Below, one piece after another: positions 16,602 through 25,253 of a stretch of DNA of 64,000 nt. Position numbers and translations under genes: made by a program. Source of the DNA: a virus; the IMG/VR virus record IMGVR_UViG_3300042731_007944, positions 1-64,000 of that record; one strand, given 5' to 3'. The stretch's first letter is position 1, and every line of letters starts with the position of its first letter. The notes beneath the pieces are model-generated. The model saw nothing but the letters and a program-made list of their open reading frames with translations, was not told the origin of the DNA and did not search any database.

Positions 16602-16789
16602 CGTGTTTTCTCCTCCGGCCAGTGCGCTTGCACAAATGCCCGCAACCCTTCCAGGTCACGAAACACCGGTGCAAGATCGGCCTTGTGTTGCACGAACTGC
16701 CAGACCGTGCCAACCGGCAGGCCGTGGCGTTCGGCAATGGTGTTGAGTTGTTCCACCAGCACCTCGGCTGGTGACATGGTTATCGACAT
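16598..16789 (-). CDS. Small unknown protein
   Basis: 63 aa, helical, with an AERHGLPVGTVWQFVQ segment that could be a small HTH. ATGA overlap with the next gene. No family. Confidence 0.55.
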   Translation of the reverse strand: MSITMSPAEVLVEQLNTIAERHGLPVGTVWQFVQHKADLAPVFRDLEGLRAFVQAHWPEEKTR

Positions 16790-16905
16790 GGTTCAATATC
16801 CCTCGGATCGCCCTTCACTCATGATGAGCGCCCCCTTTTCGGACTCTCCAGTAGGCCAAGATGTAACAAAACAACTACTGTACGGCGTAGAGGAGGAGGG
16901 TTTGT

Positions 16906-17007
16906 ATGAAAAACCACGGGCGGTTTCCCGGTCCCGTTCCCCGTCCGATTCGTCCGGTCTCGCATATTCGCGGAGGAAGGGAGGGCGATCCCTTCTACGT
17001 GTCTTGA
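16906..17007 (+). CDS. Possible proline/arginine-rich peptide gene
   Basis: 33 aa in the only 205-bp gap of this operon, on the opposite strand. A strong ribosome site (GAGGAGGAGGG) lies 5 bp before the ATG. The product is rich in Pro, Arg and His (PGPVPRPIRPVSHIR). It overlaps the 3' end of the 16995 gene. No promoter is evident. A 47-aa frame on the minus strand covers the same gap but lacks a ribosome site. Confidence 0.3.
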   Translation: MKNHGRFPGPVPRPIRPVSHIRGGREGDPFYVS

Positions 17008-17330
17008 GAAATAATCAGCGATCCGAGGGTGTCCTTTCGTTCTCGTACAACCAGCGGGCGCACAAATTGATCTCGGTGATAGCAGGCCACGACCGCCGCC
17101 TCTCGCGCTCGGCGTTTCGTCAAGACCGACAAGGCCAGAGCCGCCGCCTCATCCGGTGACTGTGGTTGCGATAAGCGCACTTCGTCAAAGTACAAATCGC
17201 AACACACCCGCCCCAGGGCGTCCAGCGTCGGCTGTATATCCGTATCCTGTTGTACGGCGATGTCCTGACGGCGGCGGTGTTCTGCGCCGATCTTAGCCAA
17301 GGTATTCAACAAATTCGCGTACTTTTGCAT
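16995..17330 (-). CDS. Unknown phage protein
   Basis: 111 aa, helical, Arg/Ala-rich. It overlaps the upstream gene by 25 bp. No motif recognised. Confidence 0.55.
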   Translation of the reverse strand: MQKYANLLNTLAKIGAEHRRRQDIAVQQDTDIQPTLDALGRVCCDLYFDEVRLSQPQSPDEAAALALSVLTKRRAREAAVVACYHRDQFVRPLVVRERKDTLGSLIISQDT

Positions 17331-17524
17331 AATGAAAATAACCTCACTCGCTGAAAGACATTATCATTTCGATCCTGGGCACGGTCAGCATAGGCAGCCG
17401 CATGCGCCGCTATCAACACCGTGACAGATCGCATAAACGCATCGCCCGTTTGCGAAGGCGTCATCAAGGTTAACCGGTTCCAGTCTTGCTCGGTGAGAGT
17501 CGGTTCAGGAAAGGGCATCTGCAT
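17306..17524 (-). CDS. Small unknown phage protein
   Basis: 72 aa from the ATG at 17524 behind AGGGG; the longer frame starts inside the neighbour. No motif. Confidence 0.5.
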   Translation of the reverse strand: MQMPFPEPTLTEQDWNRLTLMTPSQTGDAFMRSVTVLIAAHAAAYADRAQDRNDNVFQRVRLFSLCKSTRIC

Positions 17525-17525
17525 C

Positions 17526-17795
17526 TCACACGTTCCCCTTAACCGTAATCGTAATGTCTTTGGCCTCAAGAACGCCATCCTTCATCCAGGATACGAGGAG
17601 TTCAAGAGCATTACGCAATCCACAGAAGCCTTCAATGCGTTTCGGTTCCCCTGTGCCGATCAGCGGGAGATCGCGCTCCTCGCCAGTATAGCACAGCCAG
17701 GCATTCGTTTTCGTGCCGGATCCTGGCCGGTATGAATGCTCGATATCCTCACCACAATAAGGCTGTCCGTCTATATGTATCGTGCAAATTAACAT
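17526..17795 (-). CDS. Unknown phage protein
   Basis: 89 aa, starting behind GAGGAG and 1 bp after the DnaB stop. Mixed strands and helices with four Cys, not arranged as a clear zinc site. Confidence 0.6.
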   Translation of the reverse strand: MLICTIHIDGQPYCGEDIEHSYRPGSGTKTNAWLCYTGEERDLPLIGTGEPKRIEGFCGLRNALELLVSWMKDGVLEAKDITITVKGNV

Positions 17796-17796
17796 C

Positions 17797-19215
17797 TCAA
17801 TAGCTCCTCGTCTGCCAGTCGTCCGGCACGTCCGGCGCGGGCTGGTGATGGCGCTCCAGGTTCTCGAAGCGGGTGTATTCTTTCAAGTAGGACAAATAGG
17901 CCGTTCCAATTTCACCGTTTCGTTGTTTACGGAAAAGAATTTCTGCAAGACCCTTGTCTGGGGTCTCTGGATAATACACCTCATCGCGATAGATACACAT
18001 CACGACATCCGCATCCTGTTCAATCGCGCCTGACTCTCGTAAATCCGACAAAATAGGGCGCTTATCGGTTCGAGTTTCACAGGCCCGGCTTAATTGCGAC
18101 AGGGCCAGTACAGGCACGTTCAACTCTTTCGCCAGGGCCTTGAGCGACCGGGAAATTTCCGTGACTTCCTGCTGCTTATTTTCCTGTCTCCTGCGTGTCG
18201 TCATGAGTTGTAGATAGTCCACAATGACCAACCCAAGTCCGTGTTTCATCTTGAGTTGCTTCGCCTTCGCTCGCATCTCAAGAATATTCAGGGCTGGGGT
18301 GTCGTCAATGTGAATCGCGGCCTTTGCCAGCACTTCAGCAGCATAAGCTAACCGCTCCCAATCTCCCTCTTGTACCTGTCCGGCGATCAGCTTTCGATAG
18401 TTGACTTTCGCCTCAGAACATAGCAGACGCATCCCCACTTGTTCTTTCGACATTTCCAGGCTAAAGATCGCCGTTGGGATCTGGTGTTTCGCTCCGGTAT
18501 ATCGTCCGACACATAAGGCTAACGCCGTTTTTCCCATGCTCGGACGCGCGGCCAGGATAATCAAATCTGAAGGTTGTAACCCAGTGGTCAGATAATCGAT
18601 CTCCGTGTATCCGGTAGGGACGCCCGTCACGACCTGTTTCTTTTCAGCCAACTCCTCCAGCAGTTCGAAACTCTGCTTGACCAACACGCCTGAACTCACA
18701 AAGCCCTGTTTCACATGGCCCTGCGCCACATTAAAAATCATATTTTGTGCATCTTCCAAGATGACAGACGCTGGTTCCTGGTCGTCATGACAGCGACAGG
18801 CGATCTGGATGCTAGCGTTCATTAACCGGCGTGAAATCGCTTTTTCGTGAACAATCCCCGCATGAAAGGTGATGTTTGCCGCTGAAGGAACCTGATCAAC
18901 GAGTTCAGCAAGATAGGCCGGACCGCCGATCTCTTCAAGTTGTTTGCGGCGTTCCAATTCATCACGTAAGACAAGCAGATCGACCGCTCCCTGCTGTTCG
19001 AGACACGTCAACATCGCCTCGAAAATCTTCCGATGGTTCAGGCGGTAAAAGTCTTCTGGATCGAAAAGTTCTAACGCGGCGTACAGGGATGCGTTTTGCA
19101 CCAGCACCGCCCCTAAGACGGCTCGCTCAGCGTCCAAATTGAACGGTGGCGGTATTTCTGCCTTGCGATACATGGTCTGTATCGTCGCATGTTCATAGGT
19201 TTTCGGGTTACTCAT
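17797..19215 (-). CDS. dnaB: Replicative DNA helicase DnaB
   Basis: 472 aa, full length. N-terminal DnaB domain (PPFNLDAERAVLGAVL) and C-terminal RecA-like motor with Walker A (ARPSMGKTAL, about residue 218), Walker B/H3 (IVDYLQLM) and LSQLSRACE. It unwinds DNA at the phage fork. ATGA overlap with the upstream initiator gene pairs loader/initiator and helicase, as in many siphophages. Confidence 0.97.
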   Translation of the reverse strand: MSNPKTYEHATIQTMYRKAEIPPPFNLDAERAVLGAVLVQNASLYAALELFDPEDFYRLNHRKIFEAMLTCLEQQGAVDLLVLRDELERRKQLEEIGGPAYLAELVDQVPSAANITFHAGIVHEKAISRRLMNASIQIACRCHDDQEPASVILEDAQNMIFNVAQGHVKQGFVSSGVLVKQSFELLEELAEKKQVVTGVPTGYTEIDYLTTGLQPSDLIILAARPSMGKTALALCVGRYTGAKHQIPTAIFSLEMSKEQVGMRLLCSEAKVNYRKLIAGQVQEGDWERLAYAAEVLAKAAIHIDDTPALNILEMRAKAKQLKMKHGLGLVIVDYLQLMTTRRRQENKQQEVTEISRSLKALAKELNVPVLALSQLSRACETRTDKRPILSDLRESGAIEQDADVVMCIYRDEVYYPETPDKGLAEILFRKQRNGEIGTAYLSYLKEYTRFENLERHHQPAPDVPDDWQTRSY

Positions 19216-20249
19216 TGTGCCCCTCCAATACCGGCCACATATCCGGTCATGCGGTGTTGTTGCTCAGGTGGTAACTTCGTCTCTTGTACCGCATGCGGAA
19301 CCCGGTTGTACTGGCGTTCTTGTGTGTACCGCTGCGGTGTCTGGGCTTTCACGTAATTCTGATATTTCCACGGCCATCGCCTTCGAGAACCACGGATAGT
19401 GAGATAATGGCTCTTATAGGCTTTTGCTGACATGCCAAACTGGTATTCATCATGCTCTTCCAGGAACTCATCAAGGTCTGTAATCCAAAACTGCAATTCG
19501 CGCTTATCCTGTTTGAAAAGCGTCAACAGCTTCCCTTTTTCATCGTCTGTCAGGTAGACATGCTGATATTCCCCATACGGTTTCTCGTCAGGGTCAGGTT
19601 CGGTTTTGACGCGTCGTCGTGTCTTTTTCCCTTTTCGAGAAGGGGGGGATGAAGCCGTGTCATCCTGCGACGAATGTTCTTTCTTTTTTTCTTCACTCTC
19701 AGTATTATTCTTTAATTCAGATCTACGTATCCTTATATCAGTATTACGTTGTGTCGGATTTTCCACCTTCTGGTTTTTCAGTAATCTGGATGACTCGTCC
19801 GGTTTTAGGGCGTTTTCACGAGATGACCAGATTCCTGACTTCCCGTCCACTGGTGTATCCATATAACCAGATTCCTGACTTCCCGTCCACTGGTTGTGTG
19901 GTGGATATGTTTGTGTCAATGCCTGTAGAAACGCCCCGTAGAGCGGGTGATCTTTTGGCACTTCCACCACGGCTGTTTTCCACTCTTGCACCCGTCCGCC
20001 GTCATCTCTCACGGCAAATTTCCGAAAATAGCCATACTGTTTGAGTTCACGCAAGGCGGCCCTGGTCGCATCGCGCCCTTCTGTGGCATGGGCCATTAAG
20101 TCTTGTTCAGAACATTCCCACCCGTCGCCATGTCCTACGAGATAGGTGAGGATGCCTTTGGCCCTCCAGGACAACCGGGTATCGTCGAGAATCGGATATT
20201 TATGAATCGTAATTGAGTCTGTCAGTACTTTCTGCACGCGATAAATCAT
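19212..20249 (-). CDS. Phage replication initiator with winged-helix domain (Rep 1)
   Basis: 345 aa. Residues 18-95 form a winged helix typical of phage replisome organisers (LDDTRLSWRAKGILTYLV, ALRELKQYGYF). A low-complexity charged linker follows. Two 29-bp direct repeats lie in its coding region (19826-19894). Immediately followed by dnaB. It likely binds those repeats and recruits DnaB, like lambda O with P. It is paralogous in its N-terminus to the gene at 46487-47263. Confidence 0.8.
   Translation of the reverse strand: MIYRVQKVLTDSITIHKYPILDDTRLSWRAKGILTYLVGHGDGWECSEQDLMAHATEGRDATRAALRELKQYGYFRKFAVRDDGGRVQEWKTAVVEVPKDHPLYGAFLQALTQTYPPHNQWTGSQESGYMDTPVDGKSGIWSSRENALKPDESSRLLKNQKVENPTQRNTDIRIRRSELKNNTESEEKKKEHSSQDDTASSPPSRKGKKTRRRVKTEPDPDEKPYGEYQHVYLTDDEKGKLLTLFKQDKRELQFWITDLDEFLEEHDEYQFGMSAKAYKSHYLTIRGSRRRWPWKYQNYVKAQTPQRYTQERQYNRVPHAVQETKLPPEQQHRMTGYVAGIGGAQ
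19826..19894. repeat. Two 29-bp direct repeats inside Rep 1 (candidate origin)
   Basis: Copies at 19826-19854 and 19866-19894 begin ACCAGATTCCTGACTTCCC and are identical. Their 40-bp offset is not a multiple of three, so the protein differs between copies and selection must be on the DNA. Iterons inside an initiator gene next to dnaB point to a replication origin. Confidence 0.65.
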
Positions 20250-20276
20250 GTGTCGCTTCCCTGTTTCCTTTCCCTG

Positions 20277-20774
20277 CTATGCGTAGTGTATCCTGTGTGC
20301 CATCCGTCGTGTCCGCCATTGTTTCTCTTGCGTCTCTGCCTGTTCAAGCGCCACTGTTGAAACGTCCTGCAATTCCTGCACCGTCACCTCATCCACGCCC
20401 GCCGCCTGGCAGAATGCATATTCCACCAGTTCAATCTCAACCGCCGCTCCGCCGTCACTCGCCGCCCAATACCGGATATTCCATTGCGCATCCGGTCCTT
20501 TCGCAATGCGTGTCACGACGACAGGCTCACCGTCTCGAAAGAGGACGGGCCACTGTCCGCCGTAGACGACCTGGATACCCTTGTAAAAGAGTTCTTCGCG
20601 ATACTTCCAGTAGACACGCCCTAAGCATTTGACACGCTTCCGGTCCAGGGCCTCGTCCGGGCGATGTTTCGCCTGATCAGCCATTTGTCGCAGGAATGTC
20701 CGTTCTTCCTGACACCATTTCGGGCGAGGACAGACAGCTAAATTCAGGGCGTAGGAAATTTCAATTGGTGTCAT
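20277..20774 (-). CDS. Unknown phage protein
   Basis: 165 aa, starts with TPIEISYALNLAVCPRP. Mixed alpha/beta, no motif recognised. First of the early genes upstream of Rep 1. Confidence 0.6.
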   Translation of the reverse strand: MTPIEISYALNLAVCPRPKWCQEERTFLRQMADQAKHRPDEALDRKRVKCLGRVYWKYREELFYKGIQVVYGGQWPVLFRDGEPVVVTRIAKGPDAQWNIRYWAASDGGAAVEIELVEYAFCQAAGVDEVTVQELQDVSTVALEQAETQEKQWRTRRMAHRIHYA

Positions 20775-20783
20775 ATCATCACC

Positions 20784-20999
20784 TCATGCGGCAATTGCTG
20801 TCCGTTCTTGTCGAACTGGTCTCTGATGTGGTTTCGGATCTTTCGGTGCAAACCGTGGACATCCAGCGGCGAGTAGTTCCAGCATGAACCAGCCCATTGA
20901 CGTCGCAAGATCGCCTTTTCGTAGGTTCAATTCCTGCTGGATCTTCCGAGACGTCCGGCACATGCGTTTACAATTTTTACACGTTCGTGTCGTTGCCAT
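20784..20999 (-). CDS. Small zinc-binding protein
   Basis: 71 aa. CKNCKRMC near the N-terminus plus a later Cys may bind zinc. Function unknown. Confidence 0.55.
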   Translation of the reverse strand: MATTRTCKNCKRMCRTSRKIQQELNLRKGDLATSMGWFMLELLAAGCPRFAPKDPKPHQRPVRQERTAIAA

Positions 21000-21013
21000 A
21001 GCACATCACTCCG

Positions 21014-21226
21014 CTATTCCAGGGCGATTAGCGCTTCAACGTCTGCCGTGATGGTCGCTGTCTTTTCGACAAAGCCCAACAGATGACAGATCCGCGCTAA
21101 CACGCCCTGGAACGTGATATAGTCGTGTTCATCTTCGTACAACGCCTGAAAAAACAGGGATCGGAAGAGTACACAGGTCTTTCTGTCGTTCAATTTCGTT
21201 CGAATGACTTTCGGTTGTTGTGGCAT
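21014..21226 (-). CDS. Small unknown phage protein
   Basis: 70 aa, basic N-terminus then a helical, acidic C-terminus. No motif. Confidence 0.55.
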   Translation of the reverse strand: MPQQPKVIRTKLNDRKTCVLFRSLFFQALYEDEHDYITFQGVLARICHLLGFVEKTATITADVEALIALE

Positions 21227-21236
21227 GATATTACCC

Positions 21237-21539
21237 TCACTTTTTCCAGTTGCGGAATTTCTTCGGCTGCTGCTTACACCCGTTAACGTGCTTCCTAGCG
21301 TAGTGTTCCGCTTTCAACTTCTGGTACGTGGCCCGCACGCTATCGGGTTGTAGCGAGATCGTCCCGCGATACTCTTGTTTCGGCAGCAGCGTCTCAATGA
21401 CGTTTTTCGCCTTCTCGACAAAGGCCATTTTTACCCGCCCGAAGACGCCGGGCAGCCAGACGCGCTTGGCGTTCGAGAAGGTACGGTATTTTTGGTTGCC
21501 TTGATAGAACGTCCCGGCCTGTTGTGCGAGACGCCGCAA
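21237..21539 (-). CDS. Small basic protein with an early stop upstream
   Basis: 100 aa from a TTG at 21539. In the same frame an ATG at 21563, with a good AAGGAG site, is followed at codon 3 by TAA (21555-21557). The natural gene probably started at 21563 and carries a nonsense mutation, or initiation now occurs at the TTG. Lys/Arg-rich, likely nucleic-acid binding. Confidence 0.5.
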   Translation of the reverse strand: MRRLAQQAGTFYQGNQKYRTFSNAKRVWLPGVFGRVKMAFVEKAKNVIETLLPKQEYRGTISLQPDSVRATYQKLKAEHYARKHVNGCKQQPKKFRNWKK

Positions 21540-21577
21540 GGCTTTGGCTGTCTTTTATCGCATAGTACTCCTTGTGG

Positions 21578-21654
21578 TGGTAGCGAGGCTCAGATTTGAA
21601 CTGAGAATTTTGAGCTTATGAGACTCACGGCCTACCGGATTGGCCTACCTCGCT
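21578..21654 (-). tRNA. tRNA with CAU anticodon (Met or Ile2)
   Basis: 77 nt with encoded CCA. Acceptor AGCGAGG/CCTCGCT, D stem GGCC/GGCC, anticodon stem TGAGT/GCTCA with loop CTCATAA, and T arm CTCAG-TTCAAAT-CTGAG all pair. A1-U72 excludes a normal initiator. Sequence alone cannot separate elongator Met from lysidine-modified Ile2. Confidence 0.92.
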
Positions 21655-22464
21655 ACACATAAATTTTCTGTCTTTGCCTATTATGCAGGCGAACACACCA
21701 TTTCTTTCCTCAGTAATTCCGAGAGAGACACTTCACGCGACACGTTCAAAAAAGGATTTTGACGTTGCAGACAGGTGTCACCAAAACGAGACAGAGGCAG
21801 CATGCACGGTTGCCACTCATCAAAGATGCCGGCGCTGGCTTAATCGTCTCACGTATTAAGCTGCAATTGCGAACATCCGAGATATATCATTGTCGCGATT
21901 GACACGGGCCTCCGTCTCTGTATAGGATGCGCTCAGCATGACATGTGTTGGCGTCTGCACCCTTGCGTCTGCGTTCCCTGGTACGAACAGAGAACGCTAA
22001 CATTCAAAGAGCAAAACACGAACTTCAGTAGTTATCTTTGACGCCATCCTGAGCGCGGTTGCGTTCCATGCCGTTCGGATGTACAGGCCGCCGCTCCCGG
22101 TTGTTTGGTGGCCGTTCGGCCTGGGATGACTGGCCTGTCCTGGTGACAGGAACACATCTGATTGTGCTCTGCGGTGGGGACTTGGGCCTTTTCAGTAATT
22201 CCCGTATACGTACCCTTTCAGGCTCCTACCACCAAATTTAAGGATTTGAACGCACGGCGCTACTCTTTTTGCTGAGCATCCCTTCTAATGCTCACCCCAA
22301 CCGAGTCGCAGAGAGGGTCTTGTTTGCACAAGCCGCAGAACACACATTTCCTTCAAAGAACGCACTCGACTTTTCTTGATGCGTAAGATGTCAACAAGGC
22401 CGGATCTTGCCGTACAGGGAACCCGGTCAGGCTATGCCTCGAACAGCCCAGCCCGTGACAAACC
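21655..22464. other. Gene-free region upstream of the tRNA
   Basis: About 810 bp with no credible ORF on either strand. It holds small hairpins (CCTGTC-CTGGT-GACAGG near 22135) and a possible rightward promoter (TTGACA near 21897, TATAGG 16 bp on). A stretch at 22235-22320 looks like a broken tRNA on the minus strand. It may carry ncRNAs or decayed tRNAs. Confidence 0.45.
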
Positions 22465-22770
22465 TTACTCCGTACAGACTTCAGCGACACCCACGATCTG
22501 CTGGTGTTGAATGGGCAGAAGGGCGTCTGGCGTCTGCACTGGTGTCAATGCGTCGAGATACTGTTGGCCTTTTCGGTACTCCTCTGGATTTAACCGAAAC
22601 AGCCGATTCAACAGAAAGATCACCTGCTGGTCTGGGTTCACCTCCGAAATGCAGGCTGATGGAAGCCACGTGCCTGCGAGCATCTTGACCGCGGCAGGCG
22701 GCCTCCGTAACGGGCGCTGGATGGCCCGGCATTGATAGACATAGGTTTTTTCGTCGTGTTCTAACAACAT
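22465..22770 (-). CDS. Unknown phage protein
   Basis: 101 aa, Gln- and Pro-rich; no family. It overlaps the small gene upstream. Confidence 0.5.
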   Translation of the reverse strand: MLLEHDEKTYVYQCRAIQRPLRRPPAAVKMLAGTWLPSACISEVNPDQQVIFLLNRLFRLNPEEYRKGQQYLDALTPVQTPDALLPIQHQQIVGVAEVCTE

Positions 22771-22868
22771 TTCAAATAAGTCTCACGATCCAAAGCACGA
22801 ACGCATAGGTAAGCCACATGCCAAGGATCGCGAGAATTAAAACAAAACATATCTGTTTCATCGTTCAT
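22761..22868 (-). CDS. Small unknown protein
   Basis: 35 aa from the ATG at 22868 (MNDETDMF); a TTG start at 22949 would add 27 residues. No motif. Confidence 0.4.
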   Translation of the reverse strand: MNDETDMFCFNSRDPWHVAYLCVRALDRETYLKCC

Positions 22869-22949
22869 GTTCGCCTGTGGCTGAACTGGCTTGGGTGCGT
22901 GAGCTTCGGCCCTGATCAACCCCTGAATGCCAGCCACAGGCGATATCAA

Positions 22950-24161
22950 TTACGTCAACAGGGCTTCTTGTTGGCCCTGTCCTTGCGTTCTGACCTCTTG
23001 CAAGACGACAAAGAGCGCGTTCCAGTCTTTGGCGTCAAAGGCATTGTTGCCCTTGTCCACCAGGGCGCTCAAGCCTGAATCTTCTATTTCTTCCATCCAG
23101 GCCGTGTAATCCGTCTCTGACAACGTACCGTTTCCACTAAATTGCTGTTCAAGTTGTCGTAACGTTGCCATGTCTTTTGGTTTGGCGTTAAAGGCACTCG
23201 ACAGGGTAATCAGTTGCGCCTTCCCTTCATCCGTCTGTTTCATAATAGCGGCGAGTTGTTTATAGTGCTCTTTCGTGAATGGCTCATCGTCTGTCGATGG
23301 CGCTTCGTTGCCATTGGAAGAAACAGGCTGAATAGGAACCTCCTCCACGTTTTTAGGCACGTTTGTCACAACAGGCGGCGTTCCGGGTGTCAGGGCTGGA
23401 CGATCTGACTGGGCATGGTCGCCTTCCGATAATGTTCGCCCTTTGTCCTGACTGAAGAAAGCCGCTATCGCCTTCTCTTTCCGTTCTATCCCGTCTTTCG
23501 TTAGATCCGGACGCAAGGTCAGGACAGGAAATTTCCGCAAATTGTTTTCTTTCCCGCCCTTTTTGATCCCCTTCTGCTCGACTTTTTCCACGGTCAACAC
23601 AAACGGCGCTCCAAACAGATTCAAGTCATACACACTCTGTAAGACATTCAAGGTGTCCGGGATGCTGCTCTGTTCTCCACGGGTTTCCACCTGCGTAAAA
23701 CAGGGAATGCCATCTTCCAGGAAATCCGTGAGCATAAAGAACAGGCGCAAGACGTACTTTTCCGTCAAGTTGTACTGTTTGACATATGCCTCATACTCTG
23801 CTTCAGAGACCGTCATAGGCGTCAATGTCTGGACGTCGATTGTCTCAAACGTTTCAGTTGGTGTTTCACTCCACCAGTCAATATACACGCGTCCTTGAAT
23901 GGCTCCGCCTTTATTCCTGGCCTCGATAAAAACAGCACAGACGTCTTCCCGTGAGGCTTTCGGAAAGAAGATATGGAGCCGCTTCGGGTGGTTGAACTTC
24001 TGTGTAAACCGTTCAGCAAAGTGCCCGGACGGTTTGAAGTAATCCAGACTCTTACAGTGCGCGCCCTTTGTTCCGGACGCCGCCACCTGTTCGCCGGTAT
24101 GCAGGATCAGATCCACCGCTTTCCGGCTCGATACCGTGTTTTTTAAGCGTGTAAATTTCAT
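22950..24161 (-). CDS. Unknown phage recombination-module protein
   Basis: 403 aa. An N-terminal mixed alpha/beta half (to residue 235), a Pro/Thr-rich linker and an acidic helical C-terminus, an outline seen in single-strand-binding or annealing partners. It overlaps the RecB-like nuclease by 4 bp, so it is likely that enzyme's partner. No family could be assigned. Confidence 0.55.
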   Translation of the reverse strand: MKFTRLKNTVSSRKAVDLILHTGEQVAASGTKGAHCKSLDYFKPSGHFAERFTQKFNHPKRLHIFFPKASREDVCAVFIEARNKGGAIQGRVYIDWWSETPTETFETIDVQTLTPMTVSEAEYEAYVKQYNLTEKYVLRLFFMLTDFLEDGIPCFTQVETRGEQSSIPDTLNVLQSVYDLNLFGAPFVLTVEKVEQKGIKKGGKENNLRKFPVLTLRPDLTKDGIERKEKAIAAFFSQDKGRTLSEGDHAQSDRPALTPGTPPVVTNVPKNVEEVPIQPVSSNGNEAPSTDDEPFTKEHYKQLAAIMKQTDEGKAQLITLSSAFNAKPKDMATLRQLEQQFSGNGTLSETDYTAWMEEIEDSGLSALVDKGNNAFDAKDWNALFVVLQEVRTQGQGQQEALLT

Positions 24162-25159
24162 ACCGTAAAGCCCTCCTGTTCCAGGTATTCCCGGATCGCG
24201 TCCGCATATGAGATATATGTGAAGTTCTCCTCCCCTGGGCTGAATGGTTTGTCAGAAAAGGTGAGCACGTTCTTTTTCAGAAAGGTCTTGCCGTATTCAT
24301 ACCACCATTTATTCGCCATGCCCGCCAGGATCGCAAACGGCGTGTGCTGGCGTTCATCCATGTGGTAGAGATCGCGGGATCGGCAATTCCATTTCTTCGG
24401 GCTGACGTTGAATAAGTGGATTGGCAGATCGGCATAGTCTGGGAAGTTGGCCCGGAACAAAAGTTCATAATAGGCGAGTTGATATTCATAGTCTTGAATG
24501 TCCTTATAGGACTTTTCCCCTGACTTCCAATCGACAATCCAGATGCCTTCATATTTTCCGGCATTTTTGCGAGGCATCCCGACAATATCAATCCGGCTAC
24601 CGAAATAAAACGACACGGGTTCCTGCGTTACGGGATGTGGGAAGGTCCGCAAGATGGCAGGGACTTCCACCGCAAGAAATTGCAGATCATAGGTATCCAC
24701 CCATTGACAGAGGCTTGCGAGGTGTCGTTTGCCTTTTTGTTCCCAGGCTGGCCGGGAATATTGGCAGTCATGCGACAGATAAAAATTTACAATTGCCTCA
24801 GGCAAGTGGATGGGATCGTACTGCAACCCTGCTCTCACAAATTCCGGGATCTGTCCGTGAAAGAACGTGCCATAGTCGCGGGCCTCTTTCGTCAACAGAT
24901 CGGCGTCAACGGGCATCTCCCCCATAACGGCCATGTGTACGCCATTTTTGAATTGCCAATTCGCAAGAAAGGGCGACTTGCCCCCGGACGCAGAGGTGAT
25001 GGACGTCACGCCGGGAACCGCTTCTTTGTCATCCTGAAGGTATTTCGGCGTGAAGTAAATATGGTCTTCGCCAGGGTGATCTAAACAGAAGATCGCTTCT
25101 TGCGCTTCTAAAAGTCCGGCTTCGAGATGTAACATCGAAAACAATGCTTGTGCTTCCAT
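24158..25159 (-). CDS. RecB/Cas4-like PD-(D/E)XK exonuclease
   Basis: 333 aa. GVTSITSASGGK (start of the fold), FHGQIPEF (the motif His), FGSRIDIVG and IWIVDWKSGEK (catalytic D, then D-x-K), then DYEYQLAYYE match RecB-family nucleases of phages. It likely resects DNA ends for recombination with its downstream partner. Ribosome site GGAGGGG before the ATG at 25159. Confidence 0.8.
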   Translation of the reverse strand: MEAQALFSMLHLEAGLLEAQEAIFCLDHPGEDHIYFTPKYLQDDKEAVPGVTSITSASGGKSPFLANWQFKNGVHMAVMGEMPVDADLLTKEARDYGTFFHGQIPEFVRAGLQYDPIHLPEAIVNFYLSHDCQYSRPAWEQKGKRHLASLCQWVDTYDLQFLAVEVPAILRTFPHPVTQEPVSFYFGSRIDIVGMPRKNAGKYEGIWIVDWKSGEKSYKDIQDYEYQLAYYELLFRANFPDYADLPIHLFNVSPKKWNCRSRDLYHMDERQHTPFAILAGMANKWWYEYGKTFLKKNVLTFSDKPFSPGEENFTYISYADAIREYLEQEGFTV

Positions 25160-25172
25160 ATCCGATCCCCTC

Positions 25173-25253
25173 CTAGTAGGGCGTACAGCCCGAATTCATA
25201 AACAGTATCACGAACACGACAAACACGAACACAAACCAATAGATGTATTTCAT
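25173..25253 (-). CDS. Tiny membrane peptide
   Basis: 26 aa, one hydrophobic helix (YWFVFVFVVFVILF) then NSGCTPY; overlaps the upstream stop by 4 bp. It ends just before the nuclease gene. Possibly a lipoprotein-like peptide. Confidence 0.5.
   Translation of the reverse strand: MKYIYWFVFVFVVFVILFMNSGCTPY

Noticed and set aside
22235-22320. Second phage tRNA on the minus strand
   Set aside because: A T-loop-like TTCAAATCC and an anticodon-like hairpin exist, but the T stem and acceptor stem do not pair.
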